Of a stretch of 64,000 nt of DNA, positions 9,479 to 17,332 are shown one piece after another. Numbering within the stretch: position 1 is the first letter of the stretch; every line of letters starts with the position of its first letter. The notes beneath the pieces are model-generated. The model had not been told where the DNA came from and made no database searches. It saw nothing but the letters and a program-made list of their open reading frames with translations. The stretch is from Roseihalotalea indica. GTDB lineage: Bacteria; Bacteroidota; Bacteroidia; Cytophagales; Cyclobacteriaceae. Position numbers and translations under genes: made by a program. The stretch spans positions 1 to 64,000 of the forward strand of contig NZ_JAINFL010000007.1 in assembly GCF_022458895.1 (NCBI RefSeq), written 5' to 3'.

Positions 9479-10852
9479 TCAACCTAAGCTAAGTTCCGAA
9501 TTACCCTTGGGCAGATCAAAGCAAACTACCTTTTGCTCGTTCTGCTGAAGGTAAGTGCCAGCGGTGAGTTGCTGACGAGATTTAACTTGTTTCAGCCGTA
9601 GTTTGGTTTGGCGAGTGTTTAAAGTAGGCTCACCTTTTTTCGGGGAAGGAATCTGTAAGGTAAAAGAAGAAGCTGCAAAAGGGGCGTACATACGAATTGT
9701 CTGTGCATCCGGAATTATTTCAGTCAACTCCTTGGCGGCCCAATATCGGGCAATCTCGCTGTTTTTCATCCAGTTTAGGGAGCCATACTTTTGCTCAAGG
9801 CGACTTACTACCTGCTGAAAAACTTTAAAGCCGTGCTTTTCTCCATTGTAATACAAACCGGGCCAGTGGCAGACCAGAATGGCCGGTTCTCCTTTTTCAA
9901 TCACCTCTACCATGCGGCCTGAGGAAAGGTCCTCAGTAATAAATTGTTCGGCTGACCCGGGAGTAAGCCCATCCCAGCCTCCGAACCAGTCGCCAGTACA
10001 GCCAATAATTGACACTACGCATTTGGGGTTATTGCTGTGCAGATCAGCCGGGTACTTGACTAGCGGTGCCACACTCTGCTCGGGTTCAGTATACAAATCG
10101 CGGAAGTAGTGCGCTACATCTACTTGGGGATATACCTCTCGGACCGCCGCTAACGTGCCCTGAGCCAGGTTTTCTTTATTTTGACCGGCAAAGCCACCCG
10201 GAGTAGTTACTCCCTCACAGTAGAGATCCACATTTTTGAGAACACTGAGGGCGTAGGCCAGGTATTCGCCTAGTTCATCGGCACTTTTATTCTGGCTCCA
10301 TCCCCAGTTTTCCATATATTGCTCGCTGGCCTGGGGGAAGGGGCGGCCGGTTTTTATATCCACCACCCGGGTATGGCTGATCATCTCGGGGTGAATATCC
10401 CAGTTGGGTTGCATGGTGTCCCGCACCAGCTTGATGCTCTCCTGCAAATCTGCTTTAGACCAGCCTGGAATAAAACGATCCAGCCAACCAGTGCAGGCAG
10501 GGTAGGGAACCATGCTGTATTTCCCCTTTACCCCATGCTCCAGGCAGTAATCCCGGAACTCCCGCACAAAATCATCAGGAATTTCCTGCGGAAGTTTGCG
10601 CCAGTCCTGCAAGTATTGATCCGGGAATATTTCTTTAAACTGAGGAATACCGAAGTAGGCCATATTCACCAATGCCGTGGAGTCATCAATGATAAAACTG
10701 ATGGGTACCTGATCTTTGGGGTTTAGCACTTGGATTTCATCAGCAGAGCGGATACTAGCCAGTAAGCTTCGGTCAGTACCCACAATTATTCCGGCACTGG
10801 CCAGCGTAGTGTTTCGTACAAAGTTTCTTCTTGAGTAGGTAGAGTCATGCAT
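9479..10852 (-). CDS. Tat-exported protein of unknown function, polysaccharide-deacetylase-like features
   Basis: The 457-residue protein begins with a twin-arginine signal (YSRRNFVRNTTLASAGIIVG), so it should be exported folded. The mature part starts PISFIIDDSTALVNMAYFG; an early beta-strand ending in paired Asp is seen in NodB-like (polysaccharide deacetylase-like) barrels, but the His-x-x-x-His metal motif could not be placed. Other conserved-looking pieces are YSMVPYPACTGWLDRF, EMISHTRVVDI, EGVTTPGGFAG and ILVCHWPGLYYNGEKHG. The C-terminal 80 residues look like a separate beta domain. It lies 143 bases upstream of the sigma gene on the same strand and may act on the glycan handled by the SusCD system. 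Function is not assigned. Confidence 0.7.
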   Translation of the reverse strand: MHDSTYSRRNFVRNTTLASAGIIVGTDRSLLASIRSADEIQVLNPKDQVPISFIIDDSTALVNMAYFGIPQFKEIFPDQYLQDWRKLPQEIPDDFVREFRDYCLEHGVKGKYSMVPYPACTGWLDRFIPGWSKADLQESIKLVRDTMQPNWDIHPEMISHTRVVDIKTGRPFPQASEQYMENWGWSQNKSADELGEYLAYALSVLKNVDLYCEGVTTPGGFAGQNKENLAQGTLAAVREVYPQVDVAHYFRDLYTEPEQSVAPLVKYPADLHSNNPKCVVSIIGCTGDWFGGWDGLTPGSAEQFITEDLSSGRMVEVIEKGEPAILVCHWPGLYYNGEKHGFKVFQQVVSRLEQKYGSLNWMKNSEIARYWAAKELTEIIPDAQTIRMYAPFAASSFTLQIPSPKKGEPTLNTRQTKLRLKQVKSRQQLTAGTYLQQNEQKVVCFDLPKGNSELSLG

Positions 10853-11181
10853 AATACTTAGGGTTTATAAGGTAGCCGAACAGATACAGTTATTAAAAGT
10901 CAGCATGCCATAGCTGACAGAAGGTCATCCATGCGAATAACGAGTTGGGCATAATCCTTACAATCAGATTATTATGCGAATGCCACTCGTGCTATTAGTA
11001 AGGGATAGCCTCTTTAATACTTGTTCTTCACCTATGAGCCTGTTATTCGCCCCCTTAATATACTATTTTGTTAGAATGAAAGAAGTGCTACGATATTCTA
11101 TTAACAAAATTCATTGACCCATCATCTTTTAGATCACCATGTCTAGCCACCTGGAATTGACCAGCGCATAAGAACACGGTT
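10853..11181. other. Intergenic region with a nested inverted repeat
   Basis: This 329-base gap lies between two minus-strand genes. The only structure seen is at 10940-10990: ACGAGT (10940-10945) pairs with ACTCGT (10985-10990), and inside it GCATAAT (10949-10955) pairs with ATTATGC (10971-10977). There is no T-run. It could be a transcript hairpin or a binding site upstream of the Tat-exported protein gene. The rest is featureless. Confidence 0.3.
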
Positions 11182-11547
11182 TTACATTTTCTTCATATTG
11201 GTCTGACGTTCCAAGTCTTTCCAGACCCCGCCATTGTAGATGTGTTTAAAGCCACGTTCCTTTAAAAGCTGTACGGCTTTTACGCTTCTCAAGCCGTGCG
11301 AGCAGCATGTGATGTAAGTTTGTTTTTTGCTGAGAGGCAAGTCTTCTTCTCGTAAACTACTCAGAGGAATATTGATAGCACCTTCAATGTGACCTTGGCG
11401 GTATTCCAGGTTTGTCCGCACATCCAGCACCTGAGCACCGTTTTTAATTAATCCAGCCAGGTTTTTATCCAGATGAGACTTGCTGTATACTTTATAAAAA
11501 ACATACGCTGCGGCCATCAGTCCGCCAATAAGTAGGTAAATTGTCAT
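11182..11547 (-). CDS. Membrane-anchored rhodanese-like sulfurtransferase domain protein
   Basis: The 121-residue protein has an N-terminal membrane segment (IYLLIGGLMAAAYVFYKVY) followed by one rhodanese domain: VLDVRTNLEYRQGHIEGAINIPL and the active-site loop C82-S-H-G-L-R87, giving the CxxxxR cradle with a nucleophilic Cys (a second Cys, C81, precedes it). Rhodaneses carry sulfane sulfur on that Cys. The domain probably faces the periplasm or the cytoplasmic membrane surface. The gene is last in the tetR-led run, 85 bases after the DUF3817 gene. Confidence 0.9.
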   Translation of the reverse strand: MTIYLLIGGLMAAAYVFYKVYSKSHLDKNLAGLIKNGAQVLDVRTNLEYRQGHIEGAINIPLSSLREEDLPLSKKQTYITCCSHGLRSVKAVQLLKERGFKHIYNGGVWKDLERQTNMKKM

Positions 11548-11632
11548 GAGATTGAGTGGTTAGAATGTTAAATTTTAAGCCCCAGGGAGAGTTTACAGCT
11601 TTTAGCTTCTGGTCATATTTCCCCAAATCCTA

Positions 11633-11938
11633 TTACCTATTGGAAAGTATCTTCCGGTCAATGTAAAAAGTGCCGAAGGGGATCAGGCAGGCGAGCAGTA
11701 CTTTCCAGGTGGTTTGGCTAAATTTCCATTTCTGTTCTACGCCCACATTAAGGGTATTGAATACAAACAGTAGGAATAAAGCTCCGTGGATAGGCCCCAT
11801 TAGCTTGACTAGCGATGGATCTTCTAAAGAATACTTAATGGGCACAGCGATGAATACTAAAACTAGTAAGGAAATTCCTTCCAGAAAGCCGATGAGCCGC
11901 AAACGGCCCAGTGAGGTGTTAAAAAACTGTTTCATCAT
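11633..11938 (-). CDS. DUF3817 small integral membrane protein
   Basis: The 101-residue protein has three membrane segments. It starts with the family pattern GRLRLIGFLEGISLLVLVF and continues IKYSLEDPSLVKLMGPIHGALFLLFVF and KVLLACLIPFGTFYIDRKIL, typical of DUF3817. The Glu in the first helix, the His in the second and the GPIHG turn are the conserved features. Function is unknown. Its ATG overlaps the stop codon of the upstream gene (TAATG), which implies translational coupling. Confidence 0.88.
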   Translation of the reverse strand: MMKQFFNTSLGRLRLIGFLEGISLLVLVFIAVPIKYSLEDPSLVKLMGPIHGALFLLFVFNTLNVGVEQKWKFSQTTWKVLLACLIPFGTFYIDRKILSNR

Positions 11939-12393
11939 TATTGTAATCTGAGGTAAGGTCGTTGCGCCAGCGGCGAGAAAGGCCAGGGAATGGCAATGAA
12001 AATCACGAATAAGGCAATGGAAAACCAGACGAGTATTGTTTTAAACTTTAGTAAATCAATAGTCTGGCGTTTGGCTTTGGCTGAGCCAATCGTAATCAAA
12101 ACAATAGCCAACAGCATCAGCGAGATATGAATGAGGCTGAAGAACAGACTTTCCAGGTTGCCGGCATCCGTAGCAAAATACTGATGCACCAGAGGGCTTT
12201 GGGTATAGAGCACAATGCCCAGCAGCAGTTGAATATGAGCCAGCGTGGCCGTCCAGTGGCGAATGGAATTATCCTGAGGAGTAAATGGCAAGGCGCCACG
12301 GTAACCTTGGAACGATCGGAAGATGCTGTACAACAGGCTGATCAGCACCAGCCAGCGAAATACATTGTGCAGAATTAGAAGAACGGAATACAT
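11938..12393 (-). CDS. Four-helix membrane protein, cytochrome-b-like hypothetical
   Basis: From the ATG at 12393 the protein has 151 residues (MYSVLLILHNVFRWLVLISLL...) with four predicted membrane helices. His residues sit in or near helices (HNVFRW, TATLAHIQLLLGIVLY, HISLMLLAIVL), so a haem-binding role is imaginable but not proven. An ATG at 12420 in the same frame would add nine residues, but that codon lies inside the operator-like palindrome at 12415-12436, so the downstream start is preferred. It follows tetR closely and is coupled to the DUF3817 gene. Confidence 0.75.
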   Translation of the reverse strand: MYSVLLILHNVFRWLVLISLLYSIFRSFQGYRGALPFTPQDNSIRHWTATLAHIQLLLGIVLYTQSPLVHQYFATDAGNLESLFFSLIHISLMLLAIVLITIGSAKAKRQTIDLLKFKTILVWFSIALFVIFIAIPWPFSPLAQRPYLRLQ

Positions 12394-12414
12394 AGAATAG
12401 ATTTTAAAAGATTG

Positions 12415-12436
12415 AAACATACTAACTGGTATGTTT
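12415..12436. promoter_or_regulatory. Operator-like palindrome, downstream copy
   Basis: AAACATAC (12415-12422) and GTATGTTT (12429-12436) are perfect 8-base inverted arms around the spacer TAACTG. A 19-base string inside it (12419-12437) recurs exactly at 13043-13061 just before tetR. The size and symmetry fit a TetR-family operator. Here it lies between the tetR stop codon and the preferred start of the membrane-protein gene, so it could control an internal promoter. Confidence 0.7.
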
Positions 12437-12449
12437 TTAGATAAAATTT

Positions 12450-13037
12450 TTAAGCCAGACTTTGCAGATAGTTTTTTAACTCTTTCAGGTAAACCTGATA
12501 ACAGGCGGCGCTCTGCATCTTTCCCAGATTTCGGATGCCACCATAGCCGCTTAGCACAAACACCGCCACCTGCTCAGAATTGACGTGATCTCGTACTGTC
12601 CCCTGTTGTTTACTCTTTTCAATACTTGCCTGAATAGCCTCACTCCAGCGACTGGTAATACGTTGCAAGGCTTCACTAAAAGCAGAGTTTAAAGGGCTCA
12701 TTTCTTCAATTAAGTTAATAGTCGGACAACCGTACTTCGCATCAAAAAAGGTGGTATCCATCAGCATACCTTTCATCATCTTATAAATACCGGCAATAGC
12801 ATCATCAGACTGCAGTAATGGAGCAATAGCTGCCTGGTGCATTCCCGGGTACATCACATCATTGATAATCGCCAGCCCCATTTCTTCCTTGTTTTTAAAG
12901 TGGTAGTAAAAGGCGCCTTTCGTAACCGAAGTGGTAGCAATAATGTGGTCTATGCTGGTAGCCTGATAACCATTTTTGTAGATCAGGTTAAATGCCTTCT
13001 GCAAGATGGTGAGCCGGGTATTTTCAGCTTTCGACAT
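12450..13037 (-). CDS. TetR/AcrR-family transcriptional regulator
   Basis: The 195-residue protein has an N-terminal helix-turn-helix domain at about 10-55 (RLTILQKAFNLIYKNGYQAT, SVTKGAFYYHFKNKEEMGLA), the TetR signature. The C-terminal ligand domain contains KYGCPTINLIEEMSPLNSAFSEAL, similar to the NemR/YxaF-like group of TetR proteins. One Cys in that KYGCP segment could be a thiol or electrophile sensor, but this is inference. It lies at the head of a run with two membrane proteins and a rhodanese, and both it and those genes are preceded by the same palindrome, which suggests autoregulation and control of the downstream genes. Confidence 0.93.
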   Translation of the reverse strand: MSKAENTRLTILQKAFNLIYKNGYQATSIDHIIATTSVTKGAFYYHFKNKEEMGLAIINDVMYPGMHQAAIAPLLQSDDAIAGIYKMMKGMLMDTTFFDAKYGCPTINLIEEMSPLNSAFSEALQRITSRWSEAIQASIEKSKQQGTVRDHVNSEQVAVFVLSGYGGIRNLGKMQSAACYQVYLKELKNYLQSLA

Positions 13038-13039
13038 AA

Positions 13040-13070
13040 AAGATACTAACTGGTATGTTTTGCAAACATA
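13040..13070 (-). promoter_or_regulatory. tetR promoter box and operator-like palindrome
   Basis: TATGTTTG on the minus strand (13070-13063) matches the -7 box TAnnTTTG. Immediately downstream is AAAGATAC-TAACTG-GTATGTTT (13039-13060 on the plus strand), an inverted repeat with one mismatch that shares 19 identical bases with the copy at 12419-12437. The site covers the expected transcription start, just before the tetR ATG at 13037, which fits self-repression. No clear -33 element was seen. Confidence 0.6.
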
Positions 13071-13222
13071 AGCTATGTTCTCCTGAAAATGAAGTTAAAT
13101 GATAATTTTTAGAAGCGCTGTTGCAGGCTGAAACGGATATAAAGAACAGTTTCGGGAGCAATTAAACCCGATATGGATAATTAGGACTGCAATTATGAAC
13201 AGAGGAGTGTTTATTGAGGTTG

Positions 13223-13243
13223 ATATACTTATATTGAGTATAT
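13223..13243. promoter_or_regulatory. Inverted repeat before the radical-SAM gene
   Basis: ATATACT (13223-13229) and AGTATAT (13237-13243) are perfect 7-base inverted arms with a 7-base spacer, ending 18 bases before the start codon at 13262. The position fits an operator overlapping the promoter of the two-gene DNA-metabolism operon. The sequence is AT-rich, so chance is possible. Confidence 0.4.
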
Positions 13244-13261
13244 TGTTTTCTTTTTGAAAGT

Positions 13262-14512
13262 ATGAACGAACGAGTTAAAGAAAAGCTTTCTATTCTGGCA
13301 GATGCTGCCAAATATGACGTGAGTTGCTCTTCCAGCGGTAGTTATCGGAAGAATACAAAGGATGGTCTAGGAAACTCCCAGGGGATGGGAATCTGCCATA
13401 CGTATACCAAAGACGGTCGTTGTGTCTCGCTGCTCAAGATTTTACTGACCAATCACTGCATCTTCGATTGTGCCTACTGCATCAGTCGGCGGTCCAATGA
13501 TGTAAAGCGAGCGGCTTTTACGGTGCAGGAGGTGGTAGACCTAACGATTAATTTTTATAAGAGAAATTATATTGAAGGGCTATTTCTAAGCTCAGGCATT
13601 TTCAAGAATGCTGATTATACCATGGAGCGGCTGGTCAGCATTGCCAAAAAACTGCGGCAAGAGCATAAATTTAACGGATACATTCACCTGAAAGCCATTC
13701 CCGGAGCCAGCGATGAACTCATTCATGAAGCTGGAATGTACGCTGATCGGTTGAGTGTAAATCTGGAGATTCCCTCCGAGCAGAGCCTGAAAAAAGTAGC
13801 ACCCGAGAAAGATTATGCGTCAGCGTATAAACCTATGAATTTTCTGGCCGAGTCTATTGTCGGCTATCGCGAAGAAAAGAAGCAAATTTCTTCCACACCG
13901 CTCTTTGCCCCGGGTGGTCAGAGCACCCAACTGGTAGTAGGGGCTACGCCCGAGTCTGACCTACAGGTGTTGCGCTTAGCCGATAGCCTGTATCAGCAGC
14001 AGCAGCTGAAGCGGGTGTATTATTCAGGCTACGTTCCGGTCAGCACCGATAATCGCTTGCCGATGCTGAGCACTCCGCCACTCAAACGCGAAAACCGCCT
14101 GTATCAGGCCGACTGGCTGATGCGGAGTTATGGCTTTTCGGTGCAAGAACTGCTTGATGAAACTCATCCGCATCTGGACGAAGATGTAGATCCTAAGCTA
14201 GGATACGCGCTTCGGCATCCGGAACAGTTTCCGGTAGATGTACATACGGCTCCTTACGAACTTATTCTGCGGGTGCCTGGCATTGGGGTAAAATCAGCTA
14301 AGAAAATTGTACAGGCTCGCCGGTTCGGCAAGCTGAGACGTGAGCATCTGCAGCAAATTGGAGTAGTTTGGAAGCGGGCTCGCTATTTTGTAGTAACTGC
14401 CGATCTGGATTTTCGCTGGCTGGCGCTGGAGCCTTCACTGCTGAAGCAGCGCATACTACACGAGCAAAACGTTCGGAAGTACTCTCCCCAACTAGCTTTA
14501 TTCAGTTCATGA
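13262..14512 (+). CDS. Putative DNA modification/repair radical SAM protein (UDG-linked family)
   Basis: The 416-residue protein has a CxxxCxxC iron-sulfur motif at Cys66-Cys70-Cys73 (HCIFDCAYC), a radical-SAM barrel (GLFLSSGIF, GYIHLKAIPG, RLSVNLEIPSE) and a C-terminal helix-hairpin-helix (LRVPGIGVKSAKKIVQARR) typical of DNA-binding repair proteins. This architecture matches the family described as putative DNA modification/repair radical SAM protein (TIGR03916, named for linkage to uracil-DNA glycosylase). The reaction is unknown. Its stop overlaps the start of the next gene (ATGA), and that gene encodes the usual partner. An unrelated ung gene is present at 27.7 kb. Confidence 0.9.
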   Translation: MNERVKEKLSILADAAKYDVSCSSSGSYRKNTKDGLGNSQGMGICHTYTKDGRCVSLLKILLTNHCIFDCAYCISRRSNDVKRAAFTVQEVVDLTINFYKRNYIEGLFLSSGIFKNADYTMERLVSIAKKLRQEHKFNGYIHLKAIPGASDELIHEAGMYADRLSVNLEIPSEQSLKKVAPEKDYASAYKPMNFLAESIVGYREEKKQISSTPLFAPGGQSTQLVVGATPESDLQVLRLADSLYQQQQLKRVYYSGYVPVSTDNRLPMLSTPPLKRENRLYQADWLMRSYGFSVQELLDETHPHLDEDVDPKLGYALRHPEQFPVDVHTAPYELILRVPGIGVKSAKKIVQARRFGKLRREHLQQIGVVWKRARYFVVTADLDFRWLALEPSLLKQRILHEQNVRKYSPQLALFSS

Positions 14513-15264
14513 CCTATACCTATGATGGCACCTTTATCGGTTTTCTATCCGTTATTTTCGAAACGTATCGTCTCAAACAGGCGCCCGAAAATATCATTAC
14601 TGAAAGCGAGCACCAACCTGGTTTATTCGGCTCGGTACTTTTTGTGCCCACTCAGCCAGACAATGCTGCCCGCGTTGTAAAAGGTCTAAACAAACGTTGT
14701 GGTGATGGTAGCAAACGGTTTATGTATCATTGTTTCTTATCGGAACAGTCTCGCATTGAAATGATGCTTTATGGTCTGGTAGCACTGGCGGTAGAAAGTA
14801 AGGAAAATGTGCTTGAAAATTTTCGGGAGCCGGTCATCAGGCAATTGCACCGTATAGAACGGCAAATGCACCGGGAGGTGCACCGAATGCATGCCTTCGT
14901 CCGCTTTCAAAAGAACCAGGATGAACTTTATGTGGCCTTCATTTCTCCTGATTTTAATGTCCTGCCTTTGCTGGAACCTCACTTTCGCAGTCGTTATCCG
15001 GCTATGCGCTGGCTGATCTATGATACCAAACGTCATTACGGACTGTACTACGAATCTCCTTCTGCCCGTTTTGTAACGCTGGAAGACAATACCCATAGAA
15101 TAGTATCGGAACAGATGCTAACCTCTGATGAATCGGAGTATCAGCGATTATGGCAAACGTATTTTGAGAGTGTAGATATTCCTGAGCGGCGTAATCTGAA
15201 GCTGCATCTACAACACGTACCTCGTCGGTATTGGAAATATCTAATTGAGAAACATCCTGATTGA
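14509..15264 (+). CDS. Partner DNA-metabolism protein of the radical SAM enzyme (TIGR03915-like)
   Basis: The start is the ATG at 14509, which overlaps the upstream stop by four bases; the 251-residue protein begins MTYTYDGTFIGFLSVIFETY, the usual N-terminus of this family. Further typical blocks are SRIEMMLYGLVALAVESKENVLENF, the basic stretch RQLHRIERQMHREVHRMHAFVRF, and WLIYDTKRHYGLYYE. In other bacteria the equivalent is often fused to a UdgX/UDG-family domain; here it stands alone. No catalytic motif can be assigned. A role in DNA damage repair or base metabolism is inferred from family context only. Confidence 0.85.
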   Translation: MTYTYDGTFIGFLSVIFETYRLKQAPENIITESEHQPGLFGSVLFVPTQPDNAARVVKGLNKRCGDGSKRFMYHCFLSEQSRIEMMLYGLVALAVESKENVLENFREPVIRQLHRIERQMHREVHRMHAFVRFQKNQDELYVAFISPDFNVLPLLEPHFRSRYPAMRWLIYDTKRHYGLYYESPSARFVTLEDNTHRIVSEQMLTSDESEYQRLWQTYFESVDIPERRNLKLHLQHVPRRYWKYLIEKHPD

Positions 15265-15279
15265 AGGCTTTGGCTTCTT

Positions 15280-15325
15280 AAACTTCCGAAGTCTATAGCG
15301 CGGATCGCAGAGACTTCGGAAGTTT
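15280..15325. repeat. Paired inverted repeat, pair 1
   Basis: AAACTTCCGAAGTCT (15280-15294) and AGACTTCGGAAGTTT (15311-15325) are perfect reverse complements with a 16-base loop. The pair starts 15 bases after the stop codon at 15264. Each arm is itself nearly palindromic (ACTTC-N-GAAGT). It could act as a transcript hairpin or terminator-like element, but no T-run follows. Confidence 0.85.
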
Positions 15326-15343
15326 CGGGTACTCAGCTAATAC

Positions 15344-15408
15344 AGACTTCAGAAGTTGCGAGTCTTGGTCAATTCTGGGACCTTTTATTTCTTAAACTTC
15401 TGAAGTCT
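15344..15408. repeat. Paired inverted repeat, pair 2 (variant arms)
   Basis: AGACTTCAGAAGTT (15344-15357) and AACTTCTGAAGTCT (15395-15408) are perfect reverse complements with a 37-base loop. Compared with pair 1, the central base differs, and both arms carry the matching change (A against T instead of G against C). Confidence 0.85.
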
Positions 15409-15424
15409 CTGTACTTCGGAATAT

Positions 15425-15470
15425 AGACTTCGGAAGTTTTGGTGCTTTTATTAAAAAACTTCCGAAGTCT
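15425..15470. repeat. Paired inverted repeat, pair 3
   Basis: AGACTTCGGAAGTTTT (15425-15440) and AAAACTTCCGAAGTCT (15455-15470) are perfect 16-base reverse complements with a 14-base loop. An extra half copy (ACTTCGGAA) precedes it at about 15413. The remaining stretch to the nhaC start (15471-15662) holds only degenerate fragments such as CCGAAGTG and ACTTCGGAG and no gene. Confidence 0.85.
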
Positions 15471-15662
15471 TTGATCCCACCTACGATGCCTTCGGTTTTT
15501 TGAACTTCTGAATGCTGGGCGAGAAAAAAATGTACATTTGCTACTCATCCGAAGTGTGGGAGAAATTGACTGATCGTTAAATCTTTCTTCTGACAATCAG
15601 TTCATAAAAAACTGACAGGTACTTCGGAGTCGCGGCCACTGTACATTTTCATTGACGAACCT

Positions 15663-17132
15663 ATGCCCTCATCGCAGCCCCGGAAACCTTTACCCTTTAT
15701 TTTCATTATTCTTCCCCTACTTTTTCTGACGGTGCTGATTGCGTACGGATTGGTACTTCGTCCTCTGTATTATGATTTGCCCCCTTTTCCGCTGGAGATT
15801 GTCTTTTTGCTGGCGGCTGTTTTTACTATTGGAGAGCTTTTGTTGCTGGGTTTTGCCTGGGAGGATATTCAGGAAGCCTTTATCGCGAAGCTGGCCCAGG
15901 GGTTTCCGGTGTTGCTCATCTTGTTCGCCATTGGTATCATCATTGGCACCTGGATGGTGAGCGGGACGATTCCGATGCTGATTTACTATGGTATCAAGCT
16001 TATTAATCCAAGTTACATGTACGTACTGGCGTTTTTTACGCCTATCATCTTCTCCATGCTGACCGGTACATCCTGGGGCTCAGTAGGCACGATTGGAGCG
16101 GTAGTGATTGGAGTAGCTCATGCGGTAGATGCTAATCTGGGCATTACCGCCGGGGCGATTATTGGCGGAGCTTATTTTGGAGATAAACTGTCGCCCTTAT
16201 CGGATACCACTAATATGGCGGCGCTGGCTACGGAAATACCATTGTTTGCCCACATCCGTTCCATGATGTACACTACGTTGCCTTCGGCCCTCATTGCCGG
16301 AGTCATTTATTTTGTGCTGGGGTACCTTTATCCACCGGCTAAAACTGATGTTACTGATCCGCAGATTACTGAAACCCTAGCGGTCATTCAGAGCATGTTC
16401 AATTTCAATATATTGCTGCTCATTCCGCCGGTAATTGTGCTGTACGGCTCGCTGAAAAGAATGGCAACGCTGCCTACCTTGCTTACATCTGCTTTGGTAG
16501 CGTGTCTGCTGGCCGCTGTTTTCCAGCCTTACTCCGGCAATGACATACTTCAGGCCTCTTACACCGGCTTTGATGTAGCGATGGCCGATGGATTAACCTC
16601 AGTTCCGGAAAACATACCGGCGTTATTTAACCGGGGCGGTTTATACGCGTTAAATGAGCCCATTATCTTTACCATCATGGTTCTAATCTTTATTGGGGCA
16701 ATGGATATGGTAGAGGTGATGCCGACTATCGTAGATAAGGTTTTTTCTTTTACGCGCACCCGTCCGGCTGTGATTATTTCTTCTTTATTTGCCACAGCAT
16801 TCTCCAATGCCATTACCTCTAACCAGAATGCTACCAGTTTCATTATTGGCGACGCCTTTAAGTCGCGATACGATAAGTTTGGTATTCCGCGAAATGTGCT
16901 ATCCCGTTCTATTGAAGATTATGGGACAATGATTGAGAGTATTGTACCCTGGACTGCCTCAACTATTTTCATGGTCGCTACGCTGGGAGTGCCCTTTGCC
17001 GATTACTGGCACTGGCAACTACTGTCGCTAATAAACCTGATTGTGGCTCCGGTTCTGGCAATAACGGGTATCGGGTGCTTTTACAAGGAACGGAAAACGG
17101 AAGAGCGGAAGATGGTAAATGGTGAAAGGTAA
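15663..17132 (+). CDS. nhaC: NhaC-family Na+/H+ antiporter
   Basis: The 489-residue polytopic membrane protein has about 12 hydrophobic segments. The NhaC core is clear: FSMLTGTSWGSVGTIGAVVIG and GGAYFGDKLSPLSDTTNMAA at about 135-190, and ATAFSNAITSNQNATSFIIG with NVLSRSIEDYGTMIESIVPWTA near 380-425. The family exchanges external protons for internal sodium in the inner membrane. The last residues (KERKTEERKMVNGER) are encoded by a purine-rich direct repeat that continues past the stop, so the tail has probably been altered by repeat DNA. The gene stands alone among inverted repeats. Confidence 0.93.
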   Translation: MPSSQPRKPLPFIFIILPLLFLTVLIAYGLVLRPLYYDLPPFPLEIVFLLAAVFTIGELLLLGFAWEDIQEAFIAKLAQGFPVLLILFAIGIIIGTWMVSGTIPMLIYYGIKLINPSYMYVLAFFTPIIFSMLTGTSWGSVGTIGAVVIGVAHAVDANLGITAGAIIGGAYFGDKLSPLSDTTNMAALATEIPLFAHIRSMMYTTLPSALIAGVIYFVLGYLYPPAKTDVTDPQITETLAVIQSMFNFNILLLIPPVIVLYGSLKRMATLPTLLTSALVACLLAAVFQPYSGNDILQASYTGFDVAMADGLTSVPENIPALFNRGGLYALNEPIIFTIMVLIFIGAMDMVEVMPTIVDKVFSFTRTRPAVIISSLFATAFSNAITSNQNATSFIIGDAFKSRYDKFGIPRNVLSRSIEDYGTMIESIVPWTASTIFMVATLGVPFADYWHWQLLSLINLIVAPVLAITGIGCFYKERKTEERKMVNGER

Positions 17133-17194
17133 ACGGTATATGGAGACGGACAGAGTGGGGAGCATGGTGCTAGGAGTAAACGGAAAACGGAAGA
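17089..17194. repeat. Purine-rich direct repeats at and after the nhaC 3' end
   Basis: The 16-base string AACGGAAAACGGAAGA occurs exactly at 17089-17104 (inside the last codons of nhaC) and at 17179-17194. Between them lie looser repeats such as GGTAAATGG, GGTGAAAGG and GGTAAACGG. The strand bias (purines on the plus strand) runs to about 17240. The first copy encodes the charged C-terminal tail of NhaC. Confidence 0.7.
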
Positions 17195-17332
17195 AAGGTG
17201 CACGGAGGCCGGAAATCGGGTAATGTGTAAGGCGTAGGGAAGTTGGCGTATACAATTTGGGAGTAGAGTCGCTATGGTCTGGTTTTGAGGTGATGGAATA
17301 ATAAATAGAGATTTTGTTGGGCACGCTGTCGG

